A stretch of DNA of 64,000 bases from Erinaceus europaeus (Eukaryota; Chordata; Mammalia; Eulipotyphla; Erinaceidae), in contig NC_080171.1 of the NCBI RefSeq assembly GCF_950295315.1, positions 33,968,361 through 34,032,360 on the forward strand, read 5' to 3'. Below are positions 10,484-21,317 of this stretch, in pieces (position 1 is the first letter of the stretch; each line of letters opens with the position of its first letter). Made by a program: the position numbers and the translations under genes. The notes below the pieces were generated by a model. The model was not told the origin of the DNA, did not search any database, and saw only the letters and a list, made by a program, of their open reading frames with translations.

Positions 10484-10565
10484 TTTTTATGTTTGTTATT
10501 GGACAGAGACAGAGAGAAACAGGTGGAAGGGGGAGATAGAGAGGGAAGGAGAGAGACACCTGCAG
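10484..10565 (-). mobile_element. SINE A fragment
   Basis: TTGGACAGAGACAGAGAGAA runs to GAGAGACACCTGCAGCC. The rest of the element is absent. Confidence 0.65.
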
Positions 10566-10611
10566 CCTTTTATATCTAGGGATATAAAGAGGAGAAAGGA
10601 AAGTAGAGAGA

Positions 10612-10638
10612 ACACACACACACACACACACACACACA
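10612..10638. repeat. (CA)n microsatellite
   Basis: About 13 CA units. Confidence 0.9.
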
Positions 10639-10639
10639 G

Positions 10640-11566
10640 TCCACTGAGTCAGATTTCTTCCCCAAAATAATAATAATTCACAAGCAAGTATCAGTGAATT
10701 CAGAAAACAAAAGGAGGAGGAAGGAAGGAAAAGAATTAAAAAGAAAAAAGAAAGAAAGGAAGAGCAGTGAAAGGAAAGAATTTTTTTTTTTTTTTTTTTT
10801 TTTTAGCTAGGAGGAGAGAAAAAGGAGAGTGGAGGGAAGAGGTAGAGAGAAACAAGTTCCTCTGACAGTGGATAGGACACTCACCCAGCAGTGGAAAAAA
10901 ACAACAGTTAATTTTGGTTAACCTGAAGTAGGTGGTTGGAAAAGGGACACATGTCTATAATAATAGTAATAATAAGATAAAATAGAGAAAGAAAAAAAAA
11001 ACCTCTAATAGTCAGTCTGCAGCTTGGACTGCTCTGGATTGGCTGCAGGCAGTCTGAGCAAAAACAGCCAATTGTAAGAAGTATTAAAAAAAAAACAAAA
11101 AAAACCTCCAGGTAGTCTTTCCCAGGCAGGCATGAGGCTCTGATTGGTCAGGATTTTTGTCACTCAAATAGAGCTTCAGCCACTTAAAAATAAAGAGAAG
11201 TTAAACAAAAAGGAAGAGGGTTGGAATGACACCACTAGTGAGCCAAGAATCTTGGTAAAGAAATAGCTCAGTGGGAAGCCTGCTGGAAGTGGTCGTCCAT
11301 CCCCTGGGGGATGGCTCTGGGGTTGGGGGGTGAGCTCAGAAATAATCAAAAGATTTTCCTTTGTTCCCCTGGCCTCCGTTTATAAGCCGAACAGAGAGTT
11401 ATGGGACTGTATTTTGTTGTCACTCTGACCAGCCCGTGTTCACCCTCCTACAGACAACCCAGTATCCTACCCTTTCCACAGAATCCCGGGTTGCAAGCTG
11501 CTGCTGCTCGGAGCTCACAGCAGCTGTAGCTCCAAAGTCACCATCTTGGCTCTGCCAAAATCTTAA
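10640..11566 (-). mobile_element. Probable L1 5'UTR region
   Basis: Read on the minus strand it starts at about 11566 with GAGCCAAGATGGTGACTTTG, the YY1-containing motif that begins mammalian L1 5'UTRs. A GC-rich stretch with CAGCAGCAGC and a CCAATCAGAGC word follow. Further on come long pyrimidine and T runs. No ORF1 is visible. Assignment rests on the 5' motif and position, not on an alignment. Confidence 0.55.
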
Positions 11567-11884
11567 CTTTTGAAGCATTCAAGGGATATTTAGTCAGTAA
11601 TCAGGTGTAATTTCTTCATTTTTAAAGTATGTATAAGTAGTTCATAATGAACATCAAAATGACTATATTCTACCCTGAGCCATAGGTTAAATGAGATGAG
11701 GGCCAAGCACAGCATGAAAGAGAAATACATCATAGTTATGGAGTTACTGTTGGGTTTCTGGAGAGCAGATGCAGGAACCATAAAGATTAGGGTAACCTAA
11801 ACTGTAGTTAACCAAATTGGTGGTGGTGTTGCAGATAATGAAATTCACTAGGCTTGAGTTGTTTGCTTAAGTCAAGAACAACCA

Positions 11885-12178
11885 TGGAAGGATGAATATG
11901 GGATAATCTCACTCACAGGCAGAAGTTGAAAAACAAGATCAGAAGAGAAAACACTAAGCAGAACTTGGACTGGAGTTGGTGTATTGCACCAAAGTAAAAG
12001 ACTCTGGGGTGGGGGTGGGGGAGAACAGGTCCTGGAAAAGGATGACGGAAGACTTGGTGGGGTTTTGTTGTTATATGGAAAACTGGGAAATGTTATGCAT
12101 GTACAAACTATTGTATTTACTGTTGACTATAAAACATTAATCCCCCAATAAAGAAGAGAAAGAAAAGAAAAAAAAGTG
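11885..12178 (+). mobile_element. L1 3' end, forward
   Basis: GAAGGATGAATATGGGATAA and TCTCACTCACAGGCAGAAGT mark the junction of ORF2 and 3'UTR. It continues GAACTTGGACTGGAGTTGGT and ends AACATTAATCCCCCAATAAA with an A-rich tail. It is a good local reference for the minus-strand copies. Confidence 0.9.
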
Positions 12179-12179
12179 A

Positions 12180-13367
12180 AAGTATGAGCATCAAGGCTGG
12201 GAGATGAGAACAGTTACACACAGGAAACTGGTTCCCTGGGAACAAAGGTATAAAAGGCAGTGATGCTTTCTGGGTAGGACTGCCTAAAGTAGAAAGCTTG
12301 CCTGGTAGGTGTGCTATTGTGTGAGCCAGCACCGCCTGACTCCACTGGGGCTCTCCCATACTCTTCTAGCCACACTCTGCTGCCTTGTTTTGAGTCAGTT
12401 TTACAGCATCCAAGGGTCTGATGAGGTACTTTGTTTTGCATCTTGTTGAATCTTGTCATTTGAATGGGACCAATTTTCAGATAAGCAGGGTTGCTAATTA
12501 CTAGCCCTGTCCAAATTTAGAAGAACTTTCAAAGCATTTCAAAACCCCAGTCAGATTCTAAGCCTTATTTAAACTACTCAAGTAGGAATTATATGAGTTT
12601 TCACATACAGAGTGGAGGCCTCAAATCTTGATATGCTTACTCATCCAGCCGCAGAAACATTGTTTCTAACAGAGATGACATTGTTCCTATTGGAAATGTG
12701 GTTCACTTTGTGTTTTTAGTATCACTTGACATCATTAGAAAAATATTACTAAAACACTGAGTGCCTGAGGGTTTGAATGTCCAGTACTGGGTTTTATGGC
12801 AGGGCTATAAAGGTTACCTTGTGCAGAGATTAAAATTAGCAATGGACAACTACACTATCATCTTCTGGGTATATGGACAGATGTAAGGTTGAATACAACA
12901 CAGCTCTGCTCTCAACGCATCTGCTGAATCTGGAGGTGAATTTTTGACTGTAACACTCACACAAGCAAGTATATCTGGATACTTTTACATGTGAGCACAT
13001 ACTGTTCTTTCCTTCCTGGTTCATCTTTTCTTAATACTGTGCAGTTTCAGGTCTATATTTTCTCACTCACCAAGTCTGGGTTGGAAGGGTTCAGTTTTGC
13101 TTAATGGGGGATAGACAATTACAAAGGTTATTAGTCCAGTGATCTTGCCAGCTCACTTTTCAGCACCACACATTGGTAAAAGCATTATTCTGTATTGAAT
13201 AGGTTGGGCTTTCCCCTCTTATGTAAGCCTTCTGGCATCTTTGTAGCTTGAATGGTCATGAATGAAAAATCAGGCTTACTTCAGAGTCTGCCCATGAAGT
13301 AGGCAGAGACATCTGATTGCCTTCTATTCCCTAGGTTATTTTCCTTTTTTTTTTTTTTTAATATATA
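12180..13367. other. TLE1 intron, no recognised feature
   Basis: Single-copy looking sequence. No repeat or exon recognised. Confidence 0.5.
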
Positions 13368-13500
13368 TTAGGCTGTTGGACCAGGGAAATAATTCATACA
13401 GCAGTTTATGTAATGAACTTATATGCCTGAGACTTCAAGGTCCTATGTTCAGCCCCTGGCACCACCATAAGGTGGAGCTGAGCAATCCTGGTTTAAAAGA
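13368..13500 (+). mobile_element. SINE B, forward
   Basis: GGACCAGGGAAATAATTCAT, CAAGGTCCTATGTTCAGCCC, TGGCACCACCATAAGGTGGA and GCTGAGCAATCCTGGTTT are in family order, with an A-rich tail. Confidence 0.75.
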
Positions 13501-13514
13501 AAAACAAAAATAAC

Positions 13515-13715
13515 AAAATTTATTTTTATGAGAGGGAGGAATGTGAAGAGGGAGGGGTGGAGGGGGGGGAGAGAGAGAGACTGACTGACTGACTGACTGA
13601 CTGACTGACTGACTGACTGACTGACTGACTGACTTGACTGACTGACTCAGACAGAACACAGAACTTAGGACTTCAGTATTAGTAAGTACTGTGCTCTAAC
13701 TTCTGTCTCTGTGGG
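13515..13715 (-). mobile_element. SINE C-like remnant containing a (GACT)n run
   Basis: TTATTTTTATGAGAGGGAGG starts the tail side, and AACTTAGGACTTCAGTATTA and GTGCTCTAACTTCTGTCTCT resemble a decayed tRNA-like head. The centre has been replaced by G-rich and GACT repeats. Confidence 0.5.
13578..13647. repeat. (GACT)n microsatellite
   Basis: About 17 near-perfect CTGA/GACT units with one slip near 13633. A tetranucleotide of this type is uncommon. Confidence 0.95.
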
Positions 13716-13719
13716 CTTG

Positions 13720-14958
13720 AGCCCTAGTTCCTCCTGCATGTAGTTGAGCTGTAGACACTGGCATGGGAGATCGTTGAGAAGCTGCCACCTGGCTGATTAC
13801 CTTTGGCTAGTTAGGAGCTATGACCCATGACTTCAAAATGTGCTGTGGAATTGCTCCTTGTGTATATACCATTGCATTAGAGGTGGTCTAACAATGTGTC
13901 TCCTACTCCTTTTAGTTGAAATTATGACAGGAAAAAAGGTAACATACTTGTCTGTTGGCCCTGGATACCCCTCTTTTAGTTCTCCAACATCCTTCAGAAA
14001 TGGGAGTTATCTGAGCTTTTTGAGAGGTCTTTTTGCACAATTTCTTAAGCATTGTACAAGACAGTAACACGCCACTGAACAAATTGCCCCCTTGCATATG
14101 TTAATCCTCCACTTAAAAGAACTCATTGTTACTTGTTCTGATGCTTTAGCCTGAGGGGAGAAGGGAATTAAAGGGATGTCAGATCTTGTCATGTGACCCT
14201 AAATATCTAAAATGGCTGTTTTCTTTGGGTCAGCAGTTCCACACTGGCACATAGGAATGAAAGTATCCTGTGTGGTTTGTAGAAAAGATTAGTTTTTGTT
14301 CCTGCTTTTGTCTGTGGGAGCTGCCTCACTGTTGAAGATCTATTGGCTGAAATTTCCTCTTTGGGTCTTAAATTTCAGTGCTATTGGCGAGGAACCCCAA
14401 ATCTTATTTTCAACAGTAAATTAAATGAATTCAGAATAGTTCCTTTATTGTTGCTGTGGAAAATGTGATTTTGCCTTTTAGGAAATCATGCTGTTAGTCC
14501 TACCTGATCTCTCCCCACCCCTTCTGTTTCTCTGTATTTTAAGAGTCTGTAGGGAACATTGACTTTTATAGTCAGAAAATGTCTGACACGGTAGTCTCAG
14601 GTTTTGCTCATAGGCCATTTATATTCCTGACCTAGAAGTCAGTGGGAAAGGGTGGTGGTGATGGGGGGTGGGTAGCACTATATGCACATATGAATAGCAG
14701 TCTCATTTCTTTAACACTAAACAGAAGAACATTTGAAGTGAGTAGGGCCTGAAGGAGTTACTAGGCATTGGAAGGTTTGACTTTATAGTTAGACCCCTCC
14801 TTAAGTGTTTGCTGTCAAAGTCTTGAGAAGAGATGAAAGTGGAATGAAAGACCCTATAGGTATCTCCTTTTCTAGAAAGTTGCTGCATCTAAATTGGGTG
14901 TTCATGTGTACAGATACCTGGAAAGAAATCTTTTAATTTTTATTTTTTTGTCTTGCAG
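13720..14958. other. TLE1 intron up to the first exon seen
   Basis: No repeat recognised over 1.2 kb, unlike the rest of the intron, which may reflect older or constrained sequence next to the exon. The last 25 bases form the pyrimidine tract and AG. Confidence 0.5.
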
Positions 14959-15075
14959 AGTAATTCCCTCTTGGTCCCAGATAGTCTCAGAGGTACAGAT
15001 AAACGCAGAAATGGACCAGAATTTTCCAACGACATCAAAAAAAGAAAGGTTGATGATAAGGATTCCAGCCATTAT
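14959..15075 (+). CDS. TLE1: TLE1 exon, CcN region with NLS (human residues 199-237)
   Basis: This 117-nt exon (39 whole codons) is preceded by TTTTTTTGTCTTGCAG and followed by GTAAGC. It encodes SNSLLVPDSLRGTDKRRNGP and then a lysine-rich stretch with KKRK, the nuclear localisation signal of the CcN region (225-228 in human numbering), ending in KVDDKDSSHY. It is symmetric (phase 0 at both ends), so skipping it would keep the frame but delete the NLS. The exon before it, which should end the GP domain, was not found in the 14.9 kb upstream, so that intron is at least this long. Confidence 0.95.
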
Positions 15076-15760
15076 GTAAGCAAATAAAGGAATTGAAATA
15101 TTTGTTGACTTATTTCTCATCTTCGTGTACTTTTAGATCTTTGTGAGAGTTTTGCTTTTCTTAAAATAGGCCATGGTGAGGATAGATTCTTTCATTGCAG
15201 GATATTATTCCTTGTTAGGATTATAGTATGCTTCTTCCAAGCTTCTTAGTCTCTTACATTTTAAACTTTCTGCCTTAGTCCTTCCAAGCAGGACAGAGCC
15301 CCATGGGTATGAAGTCTGTGCAGTGAAAGGCATGTAACTCTCCTTAGCTGAACACTCTGCTCTCATTGCTTTCATATTCTCAATATTTGAAACAGACACT
15401 ACACTTTAATTTTGTTCTTGATTCTATCATAATAAAATACTCAGAGTGAGAATTTTGATGTCAGAAAATACCTTTTTGCATACTGTTCTAATGCAGTCAG
15501 GCATATATTTGGATTAAAGACAAGTTTCATCCTCTTCCACAGCAAACCGGTTAGTGATGGGAGTTCTTATTTAAAATGGAGCAAACGCTGTAGGCATCTA
15601 GTTCAAACTGAGTAGTTGAAATCATATGACAGGTTAATGGAGTGAGGACCTGTGACTCAGATCTTGCTAGAACCACCTTTAAGAAAGTAAACCAAACTAA
15701 ATTGCCATTGGCTTTGGTCTCAGGACCATAAATATGGATGCATTCACAAATTAGTTAGCT
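15076..15760. other. TLE1 intron, no recognised feature
   Basis: Single-copy looking sequence after the GTAAGC donor. No repeats recognised. Confidence 0.5.
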
Positions 15761-15771
15761 TACCCTGTATT

Positions 15772-16065
15772 TTTTAATATTTATTTTTAATATGTATTTA
15801 TTCTTTATTCCCTTTTGTTATCCTTGTTGTTTTATTGTTGTAGTTATTATTGATGTCGTTGTTGTTGGATAGGACAGACAGAAATGGAGAGAAGAGGGGA
15901 AGACAGAGAGGGGAAGAGAAAGATAGACACCTGCAGACCTGCTTCACCGCCTATAAAGTGACTCCCCTGCAGGTGGGAAGTGGGGGGCTGGAACCAGGAT
16001 CCTTCTGCTGGTCCTTGCGCTTTGCGCCACCTGCGCTTAACCCGCTGCGCTACCGCCCGACTCCC
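15772..16065 (-). mobile_element. SINE A, full length, young
   Basis: An exact target duplication TACCCTGTATT (15761-15771 and 16066-16076) brackets a complete element. The parts are the tail region TTGTTGTTTTATTGTTGTAG, CACCTGCAGACCTGCTTCAC, CCCTGCAGGTGGGAAG and a well-kept head with CCACCTGCGCTTAACCCGCT and CTACCGCCCGACTCCC. CpGs are still present in the head, consistent with a recent insertion. Confidence 0.93.
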
Positions 16066-16339
16066 TACCCTGTATTCTTAATGCCTAAGAACATTTATAC
16101 TTTACTGTAGACTCACTATGAGAGAATGGACTTTCATTAATGCTTTTTTTCTTTATTTTATTTCTTTTTAGAGATTGTTATTTCTGAATTATCCAGGTTT
16201 CCTCACTTGTTAATTAATGCTACTAGTGAAGCATGTGGTGCCTTTTTAATAGTCACTAAATATATCTAGTATCATTCTTTAAAAAGGGGAGGGGGAGGTT
16301 CCTCCCACTTGTAATGTTTTAGGTGCCATTAGAAAAATT

Positions 16340-16604
16340 AGTTAAGACCAGTGAGGTAACTCAGTGAGTAGAGAACCAAGCTTACTATATGTAATACTCC
16401 GGGTTTTTTTTTTTCTTGAGCACTGTATTAGAACACAATATAAAAGAACTGGATGGTGGAGCTGTAGTTTGGTATCTTTCCCCAGTAAAGCTAAAATTAA
16501 AAAGAATAAAATATTGTGCTGTGAAGTCACTCAATGCTGTGGTATATGTATGAGGCCCTGGATTCATTTCCCTAGCACCATATAAATAAAGAATAAAAAA
16601 CAGT
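16340..16604 (+). mobile_element. Two diverged tRNA-like SINE remnants
   Basis: AAGACCAGTGAGGTAACTCA and GTGCTGTGAAGTCACTCAAT resemble SINE heads, followed by CTGGATTCATTTCCCTAGCACC and ATAAATAAAG tails. Boundaries are vague. Confidence 0.45.
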
Positions 16605-17097
16605 GAAAATGGGGGTCAGGTGGTAGTGCAGCAGGTTACTTTCTCTGAATACCCACTGTATGATTCTGTACTGGAATACATAAGGCCTGGCTTCTGGCTA
16701 AAAAGTAGGCAGTTTTGCCTGATCTGAACTTGTATTTTCAAACTCATTGCAACTTTAGCATTTTCTCTGATCAACAAATTATCTGGGTTTATGAAATTAT
16801 GAAAATTATGAAATGAGACAAAGAGCCTTGCTGCAGGATGCCAGTGTCAGTATTTTCATCCTGTCTTCCTTCCATCTCTCCACAAACTTTCCAAAATGTT
16901 TGCTATAGAGGTTTACTCTTGGCATTAAGTTAGAACTTGTACCATATTTCAGCTAGTAGCTAGCTTTGTTAGTATTTTGTTTATTTTTTGTGGGAACTAC
17001 TAGGGAATGTGGTTTTTCTTTGTAATTATGAACTGTCTTCGAACATTAGCTTGTTTGACTATCTTCAGTGTGATAAACATGGAAACCATGATGTGAA
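16605..17097. other. TLE1 intron, no recognised feature
   Basis: No repeat or exon recognised beyond a short SINE-like head (GGGGTCAGGTGGTAGTGCAG) near 16610. Confidence 0.45.
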
Positions 17098-17108
17098 ATT
17101 ATGGTCTT

Positions 17109-17217
17109 TTTTTTAAATTTTTTTATTGGGGAATTAATGTTTTACATTCAACAGTAAATACAAGTTTGTATATGCATAATATTTCCCAGTTTTCCATATA
17201 ACAATACTACCCCCAAG
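17109..17217 (-). mobile_element. Short L1 3' end
   Basis: About 107 bases of the L1 3'UTR end (GGGGAATTAATGTTTTACAT to CAATACTACCCCCA) with a T run on the left. The target duplication is ATTATGGTCTT (17098-17108) and ATTATGTTCTT (17219-17229). It is a severely 5'-truncated insertion. Confidence 0.8.
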
Positions 17218-17229
17218 ATTATGTTCTTA

Positions 17230-18075
17230 ATATGAAATCCACTAGGAAAAGAACACTTGACACGTGCAGATTACTAGAGGGATTGAGTTATTGCAGGCAT
17301 GTATTGAACCCTGACTTTGTGCTAAGTGTTTGCAACTCGTCCTCACCTATATGCAAATTGAGATTGTGAAACTGGTATGCTTCTGCTACACAATTTCTGC
17401 CTGGGGCTTTTGTAGCCCCAGGTTAAACTAGAAGAGTAGAAGGTGGTATTCCCAGTAATATATAAAGGTTAGTTCAGGCATGTCCCAAGCCTCTTCCTTT
17501 ATTCCTTCCCCCCTCCCTTCCTCCCTCCACCTCTTCAAGTCTATTGCCAAGAGCTATACACATTTAATTGAACTTCAAACCACTTAATAAGTGGCTTTTT
17601 TTTTTTCCAGGACAGTGATGGTGACAAAAGTGATGACAACTTAGTTGTAGATGTGTCTAATGAGGTAACTATTCTTTGCATTAAACTTACTAGTGACTTA
17701 CTAGTCTTGGTGTGTTGGTCTCATATGCCTTGATATATTAAGAATTTAATGTTGGATTTTCATGAAAAGAGAAGTAATCTGACACAGATTTTTATTTCCT
17801 AGTCATTGTGGGTTTCTAATTTGGGAGATTGGTGCCCCTTCCCGTGATGTAATCTTTAGGCAAAGTATTTTAGTATGAACTAGAATATATGGTTCCTAGC
17901 CTTTTCTTTACAGTGTCTTTATGGATTACAGTGAGATGCACACCTTGGAATCCCACAGATCTAAAAGACTTTTATCCTTCCCCTCAATTCAGAGAATTAC
18001 TGTGGAAGTAGAATGTTAAAAAGAAAAGGCCTGCCCTTGCTAAGCAAAATAATGAGTATTTTGTTTATACTTGAG
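17230..18075. other. Intron sequence around the 54-nt exon
   Basis: Both flanks of the exon at 17611-17664 are repeat-free as far as I can see. A weak MIR-like word (CTTTGTGCTAAGTGTTTGCA) is at about 17310. Confidence 0.45.
17611..17664 (+). CDS. TLE1: TLE1 exon, CcN acidic segment with CK2 sites (238-255)
   Basis: This is a 54-nt micro-sized exon of 18 whole codons. It has a strong acceptor (CTTTTTTTTTTTCCAG) and a GTAACT donor. It encodes DSDGDKSDDNLVVDVSNE. The serines at positions 239 and 253 sit in acidic contexts and match the casein kinase 2 sites described for human TLE1, which promote nuclear association and repression. This peptide is nearly invariant across the Groucho family. The exon is symmetric and could be skipped without a frameshift. 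Confidence 0.95.
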
Positions 18076-18228
18076 GACCCTTCTTCTCCAAGAGCAAGCC
18101 CCGCCCACTCACCCAGGGAAAATGGAATTGACAAAAACCGCCTGCTGAAGAAAGATGCTTCAAGCAGCCCAGCATCCACAGCCTCCTCAGGAAGTTCCAC
18201 TTCTTTGAAATCCAAAGAAATGAGTTTG
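18076..18228 (+). CDS. TLE1: TLE1 exon, CcN/SP boundary (256-306)
   Basis: This 153-nt exon has 51 whole codons and begins DPSSPRASPAHSPRENGIDK, with Ser-Pro sites at 259, 263 and 267, the proline-directed sites at the end of CcN. It continues as NRLLKKDASSSPASTASSGS and ends KSKEMSL. The Gly at 294 is Ala in human TLE1 as I recall it. The donor is GTAGGT at 18229. A second GT at 18232 would break the join to the next exon. The acceptor is unusual: G at -3 (ATACTTGAG) and few pyrimidines. No other AG nearby gives an open frame, so the start is well supported despite the weak site. Confidence 0.93.
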
Positions 18229-18584
18229 GTAGGTAAAAAGAACTGTCCTGTGCCTACTTTAGCTTGCTTTTCTTTGTGGCTCAAAGAACCTAACCTCTAC
18301 TATATTTGAAATGGGGGACTTTACTGATGATGTTTTATGGTGTTTTGTTTGCTTGTTTTGTTTTGGATTGGGGCTTTTCACATGTGCTATTCCACTGCTT
18401 GAGTGACCCCCCCCCCCATTTCATATAGAGGAAAAGACAGAAAACAATAGAGACACCACAGTAATACTTCACCCTTCACAGAACTCCTCCAAATGCCATG
18501 CATGGTGCTCCCTTTCATGTAGCATTCTGGAATCCATGTAAGCTAACTTCTGGCCCCTTTTTAAGTGCTTAAAACTCCTGACTG

Positions 18585-18990
18585 CCAGGGAAGTGACTCA
18601 GCAGGTGGACTGCAGGACTTGCATGTGTTAGGGCCCTGAGTTAAATCCGTGATACCACATATGCCAAAGCATAATGGGGCTGCTCTGTTCTCTCTCTTTT
18701 TCATAAAGTAAGTATGAATACATCTTTATTAAAAGTATAATTTGGGAACTAAGAGTTCACTTAGTAGAACTCACTGTATTGGCAACCACATGGGAGCATC
18801 ATGCAAAGGAAAGTTTCATGAGTGGTGAAGCAGTACTGTGGTGTCTTTCTTCCTTATTTCTTTGTCTTTCACCTGCTGTCTTGGGGAAGGGGGGGGGGTC
18901 GGTGGCCGACTGCTGAGAGTGGTGAAATTGTGGAGGCTCAAAGCCCCAGTGAAGCCCTGCTGAACAAAAAGAAAAGAACAAGCACTGCTC
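18585..18990 (+). mobile_element. Two diverged tRNA-like SINEs in tandem
   Basis: One head lies at 18590-18660 (GTGACTCAGCAGGTGGACTG). A second starts near 18745 with GTGGTGAAGCAGTACTGTGG and a 3' unit containing CTCAAAGCCCCAGTGAAGCC. They resemble the older SINE near 4982. Confidence 0.55.
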
Positions 18991-20147
18991 TTCTTTCTGT
19001 ACTGCTCCAACACAGTGTTTACTCCCCCCCCACACACACACCCAGAGTTGGTTTTGAGCCACTGTGAGAAAGAGATCATAAAGTTGCATGTCCTTTGCCC
19101 TCTTACTTGGGGAATCTGTCCTTGGTAGAGGCAGATTTCCCAGTTGGCAAACAGTTTAAGTCTCCTGGGCTCTCAGAAGTCTTCATTTTCTTAAGTTGCC
19201 TGGTTTTCCAGGTTTCTACCAGGTGGTACTTGGGGGTAAGCCTGGACTGACATAGGGACCTGCATCAGAGCCCCCCTTCATGCTTTGAGTCATTTGCCAA
19301 ACATTGTGGAAAGCATTATCTCTTAGCTTCCAGTAACTGAGCCATGGCAACCCTGCACTTAATTCTTAGTACAGTTTGCCGTTTTACCCATGGGGAGGAG
19401 AGCCTGAGAAAATTGCCAAATTACACAGCCTGAGGCCATAGCTGTGATGTCCCTCTAGTCCAGATACAACATAGCATTTTTCAGACTCTGACTTAAAGGA
19501 CCTGAAAGGTTGATAAACAGAGCTGTAAAGTCCCAGCTCCTGAAAGTCCCTGCACTAGTGGGTTTATACTGATTATAGGCAAGTGGGTGCTATAGCTCTA
19601 CTCTTAAGGGAATGTTCTCTTTAGGGGAAATTCACAACAACCAAACTGACGCTAGGGCTCTGCTTCTGAGATAATGCTTTGCTTCTCTCATCAAGTCAGT
19701 TGGCCCACCTGCCTCTCCCCATTCTCAATCCAACCACTGTTAAAAGACAAGATTAGAACAGGGTTTTCCCCCCTCTAACACTCCTGGCTACCAAGACGTT
19801 TGTTTCTGAGTAACTGGGAACTTTTCTCCTGGTGGTCATCATTCTAACTTGACATTGATCCAAAGTCCACAAGGCTGATGGAAAAATACTTTTTTTAAAA
19901 TAAAAATCTGCAGAGGAAGAAGTGTGATCATGTTCTGTGTCTCTAGCTAGAGTTTTAATTCTGGCAGGAAGAGGAAAGGTCAACATTACTCGCTCACAAG
20001 TTAATGCTGTCAACATTGTGTGGATTTATGAAAATTGGCTGAGGGAGTAGCTAGAAGGTGCCCAGTGTCCCAGCTGCTGTTGTGATAAATTGTGTAATAT
20101 GGCTTGGATTAAAAATAATACTCATTTAATTTGTTTAATGATACCAG
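18991..20147. other. TLE1 intron with one possible MIR
   Basis: No recognisable exon. The stretch 19365-19465 (TTTTACCCATGGGGAGGAGA and ATTGCCAAATTACACAGCCT) fits the conserved core of a MIR on the minus strand, at low identity. Confidence 0.45.
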
Positions 20148-20292
20148 CATGAAAAAGCCAGCACGCCTGTGCTGAAATCCAGCACACCAACGCCTAGGAG
20201 CGACATGCCAACACCAGGCACCAGCGCCACTCCAGGACTCCGTCCAGGCCTCGGCAAACCTCCAACCATGGACCCCCTTGTTAACCAAGCCG
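20148..20292 (+). CDS. TLE1: TLE1 exon, SP region with Thr-Pro sites (307-354)
   Basis: This 145-nt exon begins [20 protein letters not shown] after an ATACCAG acceptor. It carries Thr-Pro pairs at 312, 319, 321, 328 and 334, typical of the Ser/Thr/Pro-rich SP region that is phosphorylated by proline-directed kinases and is poorly conserved between paralogues. It ends [11 protein letters not shown] plus one base of the next codon. Thr346-Met347 replaces what I recall as Ala-Ile in human. The donor GTAGAG lacks G at +5 and is among the weaker donors of the gene. Confidence 0.94.
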
Positions 20293-21314
20293 GTAGAGTG
20301 TTGCCTCTTATGCTTTGTTTGGTTTCTCCCTTTTCCAGCTTGATTCTTCGTCTGTTTATCTCATGACACAATTTCTTCATGAATATGAAATGCACTTACT
20401 GCCTGCCTCCCCCCTTCTTATCGCTGTAAAGCCACGATAAGAAACAGATGTTTGTCCTTGGGTTTCAGCAGCTGCACCCTATTCTCTCTCTGACTGTTTA
20501 CATTTGACTTTTCTTTATTTCCAAATAATCCAAATGCTAGGTACTTCAATAAAGTTTCTGATAATTATTCTGAATGTAAGCTCCTTTCCAAACTATCATT
20601 GTGTGTCTGAGTTTGCTAATATTGACTGAAACAGCTAGACTGACTGGCCCAAGTTTGCTTCTTGCTTACTTTAGTTGGATGGTTTTTCTGTCAATTCCTC
20701 CCTCAGGAATCAGGGGTCTCTCCTTCAGTAGAAATTGGGAGGGATATACTTAGTTTCCAACCCATGAATGAACTCATAATTTAAAATTTTATCTTCCTCA
20801 CTGGGGAAGGGAAAAAAAGTAACATTCTGGGTCCAAAGGGAACAAGGCACCAGACTATCCCTCATAAACACGTGCTTTGATTTACATAAATCCAGGATGG
20901 GGTTTTTGTTTGGAATTTGAACCAGGGAATGCAGAGTTCAGATTGAAGGAGAAATCTTGGATTTTATCAAGAAAGCCTTTTGAGATTAAGTCAGGTAAAC
21001 AGTTTCTGTGCCTTGGATGCCTTTCGTGAATTGGGTGCAATAATGCTGCTTAAATCCCCTGGCTTCCCAATGCTGCCAAGTGTACCAAGGAGGAAATGTG
21101 TGGGCAGTGCTTCCCTTGGGTCTGTTGGGGAACCAAGTTGAATTCAGCTTTGGGCAAGAAGGAAGCCTCTGTATGAACTGGAGGTGATTCCCACACCCTA
21201 GACCTTTCTCCTTCTCCATTCATTATACAAATATTCAGAACGACACACCTGGATAGCCAGTCAGGGTGAACCCAAGCAGCCAGTGGACTCACAAGGGCCT
21301 GTGCTTCCTTACAG
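20293..21314. other. TLE1 intron, no recognised feature
   Basis: No repeat recognised in 1 kb between two SP-region exons. Confidence 0.5.
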
Positions 21315-21317
21315 CAG
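21311..21317 (+). promoter_or_regulatory. TLE1: NAGNAG tandem splice acceptor
   Basis: The acceptor reads ACAGCAG. Using the first AG gives an NQAAAGL junction, and using the second removes one alanine (NQAAGL) with no frame change. Both AGs follow a reasonable pyrimidine stretch (CTGTGCTTCCTT). Confidence 0.75.

Noticed and set aside
1..14958. Search for the upstream TLE1 exons (Q and GP domains)
   Set aside because: No splice-bounded segment encoding the expected residues was found. They must lie beyond the window.
15850..16110. Recurrent frames with HLQTCFTA and LQVGSRGLEPGS words
   Set aside because: Translations of SINE A bodies found at many places, not genes.
18229..18238. Alternative donor GTAAAA three bases downstream of the SP exon end
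   Set aside because: It would add Val and part of a codon and break the phase with the next exon, whose CATGAAAAA start fits the upstream GTAGGT donor.
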